From the NCBI GenBank assembly GCA_964517495.1, contig CAZFER010000089.1, positions 1-23,229 on the forward strand: DNA of 23,229 nucleotides. The letters are read 5' to 3'. The DNA comes from CAZFER01 sp964517495. GTDB taxonomy: Bacteria > Hinthialibacterota > Hinthialibacteria > Hinthialibacterales > Hinthialibacteraceae. The position numbers and the translations under genes are program-made. Each line of letters begins with the position of its first letter. The stretch's first letter is position 1. The notes beneath the pieces were generated by a model that had not been told where the DNA came from, ran no database searches, and was given only the letters and a program-made list of their open reading frames with translations. Positions 21,413 through 23,229 of this stretch are shown here, in pieces.

Positions 21413-23158
21413 TTAAACATCAGCGCGTTTTATACGGTAATAGGCCATCTGCAAACATATAAAACTCAGCAATAACAAAAATAAAAGATGGCCCAAATAA
21501 AAATCCCAAAACAGATCGTAACCCGCTTCCATATTTTTGAAGAGAGAAGCGCTTTGAGGCCATAAGTTAAACAAAAGCGGGGCATTCCAAATCATAAAAA
21601 TGACCATAAGGGGATTTGGATTATCACCCACCGTGATTTCTATACCTGTCATCAACATGACGATGAGTGGGGCAAATAAAAAGAAAGCCGACCATCCATA
21701 TGATGTCATCAAGGCGGGAAACGTCCGCTTAAAATAGGTCGAAATCCACACAGAAAAACATGAAATCAAAAAAATCGTGGGGATAATCGTTATAAACGAC
21801 AACAAATTCCCCATCCATACGGGATAAACATTCCATTCTTCAAAATATCCTATCCCCGATTGATGCTCGTTGGAAACCAAATACCATATCATTCCCAAAA
21901 TGATAACCGGAGGTACATAAAAGGCCACGATATGAATCATACCTTGACCAAAGGTTAATCTTAATTTTCCCCAAAGGATTGTCCTGGTTTTAAGCATGGA
22001 TGAACGCAAACTTTCCCAACTTTTACGCTCATATTCACCGGCCACAACTGAAGCCCCAACCATAGGCACAAACAACAGAATGAGGATATATAACACAGTT
22101 AACATTTGAGGGAGATTAAACAAAAATCCAGTGAAAGGAATAGAGATTAGCCACAAAACGGAGGGCGCATCATAATCACGGCGGGTAACGAATGAAAGAA
22201 AACGTTCACGTTCGGATACATAAACAGGATTGGATTTTTCATGAATAGGCTCTCCATAATCACGGGTGCCTAAAAAGGACCAGAGTTGTGTATCCACTCC
22301 TTTTAATCGAATTGGTCGCCAGGATTTTGGGCGAACCCGGTTGATTTCACGGGCAAGAAAATCAGGAACGTTGTAAAGCAATGCTATAGCGAAAACAACG
22401 GATAGAAACAACCAAACCAATGCCGCAAAAGGTTGTTCATTTGGAGTGCCAAATTGTGATGCTAAATACGCTGGCCAGAACATGACGCTGATAATAAGGT
22501 ATGAAAGGGCCAAACCCAGAAAAAACGTGGGAATAAGAGCACCCATCGTGATACCTATGCATAAGGAACATAGGGCCAATAACAACTGTATGATAATTAG
22601 GGCATAGATATCCCACGGACTAACCCCTCCCATAAAAAATGTGACTCCCAAAATGGGAAGGGCAGACAACAAGGCGACCAGCACGACCGAAAACGAAGCC
22701 GCCGCTTTGGATAAAACAAACTCGATCGGTTCGACCGCCGAGGTCATAATCAAATCCAACGTCCCCGAATCCCGTTCCCGGCTAATGGAATAAACCCCGA
22801 TTATTGGAACAATCAAAAATAACGTAAAAAAACTGAACTGCCGATAACTATGGAGAATTTCCCGGCTGACCTGGTCCTTCTCTTTTGCGTCATCAACATA
22901 AAATTTGCTGGTTGACAAATCATAATAAGTTGCGATAAAACCAAAACAAGTGAAAAATAAAAACGCCCATAATATCCAAAAACTCATGGGACGACGCAGT
23001 AAATCCTGTAATTGATGGCGGATAAGCACCCAGGAACGGCGGGGAAGGCTTTTAGGATAAATGGATTTTAACGACACAAGCACCATTCGAAAAATAATCC
23101 CCATACCGCGAAAAAAGCCGATTCGTTCCCTGGTAATCCGCTCCTCCCTCACAGCCAT
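21413..23158 (-). CDS. Two-lobed ABC-2 type transporter permease
   Basis: I choose ATG 23158 (581 aa) because AGGAG lies 10 bases upstream; the ATG at 23176 overlaps that Shine-Dalgarno sequence and has none of its own. The protein is highly hydrophobic with about a dozen predicted membrane spans in two similar halves. The first half has IVPIIGVYSISRERDSGTLD, LIMTSAVEP; the second has FVPMVGASVVAGEYERKSWE, SLRSSMLKTR. Both are the ABC-2 permease signature (I/V..E[R/K]..GT/W..L). Each half-permease would form one side of the pore, so this is a fused pair. No ATPase lies in the window; it may be upstream, beyond the right edge. The substrate is unknown. Possibly it works with the two GTPases downstream, 110 bp away on the same strand. 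Confidence 0.88.
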   Translation of the reverse strand: MAVREERITRERIGFFRGMGIIFRMVLVSLKSIYPKSLPRRSWVLIRHQLQDLLRRPMSFWILWAFLFFTCFGFIATYYDLSTSKFYVDDAKEKDQVSREILHSYRQFSFFTLFLIVPIIGVYSISRERDSGTLDLIMTSAVEPIEFVLSKAAASFSVVLVALLSALPILGVTFFMGGVSPWDIYALIIIQLLLALCSLCIGITMGALIPTFFLGLALSYLIISVMFWPAYLASQFGTPNEQPFAALVWLFLSVVFAIALLYNVPDFLAREINRVRPKSWRPIRLKGVDTQLWSFLGTRDYGEPIHEKSNPVYVSERERFLSFVTRRDYDAPSVLWLISIPFTGFLFNLPQMLTVLYILILLFVPMVGASVVAGEYERKSWESLRSSMLKTRTILWGKLRLTFGQGMIHIVAFYVPPVIILGMIWYLVSNEHQSGIGYFEEWNVYPVWMGNLLSFITIIPTIFLISCFSVWISTYFKRTFPALMTSYGWSAFFLFAPLIVMLMTGIEITVGDNPNPLMVIFMIWNAPLLFNLWPQSASLFKNMEAGYDLFWDFYLGHLLFLLLLSFICLQMAYYRIKRADV

Positions 23159-23180
23159 CGAATATGATCTCCTCATGCTT

Positions 23181-23229
23181 GGGAAGGGCGAGGCTCCCGC
23201 CGAGCCGTTTCCACGTATAACGGCTCGGC
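23181..23229. repeat. GC-rich hairpin repeat, copy 2, running off the window
   Basis: The 27-mer at 23181-23207 is copy 2 of the repeat at 21365. Its last nine bases GCCGAGCCG (23199-23207) recur as the perfect inverse CGGCTCGGC at the edge (23221-23229), giving a 9-bp hairpin and perhaps an inverted partner copy beyond the window. It lies directly upstream of the permease start. Confidence 0.7.

Noticed and set aside
1..23229. CRISPR array
   Set aside because: No evenly spaced short direct repeats were seen; the repeats present are a 252-bp pair, attC sites and hairpin elements.
1..23229. tRNA, rRNA or known riboswitch
   Set aside because: No cloverleaf with TTCGA-type loop, rRNA-like stretch or recognisable aptamer core was found by eye; a covariance-model search would be decisive.

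Overview
The window (23,229 bp) looks like chromosomal DNA of an uncultured, probably Gram-negative bacterium of moderate GC content. It has long secreted beta-sandwich proteins, a bacterial alpha-2-macroglobulin, dynamin-like GTPases and GC-rich hairpin repeats. No rRNA, tRNA or taxon-specific marker is present, so I cannot name the phylum.

Region 1 (1 to about 7,480) reads as a cassette array of a sedentary chromosomal integron without an integrase in view (a CALIN-like cluster). Small plus-strand genes alternate with attC-like sites, clearest at 1208-1267, 5511-5571, 6071-6134 and 7149-7206. The cargo is the end of a short-chain dehydrogenase, an addiction-module antitoxin with a ParE-type toxin, HigBA, a transthyretin-like mini-protein, DUF4160 with DUF2442, a PIN toxin with its small partner, a cut-off retropepsin-like protease and an unrecognised exported protein. 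Much of the array is decaying. There are a DUF4160 pseudogene, a minus-strand gene with an in-frame stop, two genes broken at A4 runs, and two 252-bp copies of a RAYT transposase 3' end followed by a hairpin. The two hairpin copies differ by one compensated base pair.

Region 2 (about 7,440 to 13,480) holds a small exported protein on the minus strand and a 1,718-aa secreted alpha-2-macroglobulin with an intact CGEQ thioester motif, a C-terminal receptor-binding-like domain and no lipobox. After its terminator lie remnants of a MntA-HepT (nucleotidyltransferase/HEPN) module.

Region 3 (13,480 to 17,160) has an AT-rich leader with a promoter candidate and a hairpin that encloses a perfect anti-16S Shine-Dalgarno match. 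A 1,017-aa secreted multidomain protein follows, then a strong terminator and an intergenic palindromic repeat.

Region 4 (17,170 to the end) is all on the minus strand. In transcription order it holds a two-lobed ABC-2 type permease, two dissimilar membrane-anchored dynamin-like GTPases whose genes overlap by 11 bp, and a DUF5610 protein. GC-rich hairpin repeats flank the permease gene. The GTPase pair, possibly with the permease, is the best candidate for an undescribed membrane-remodelling system.
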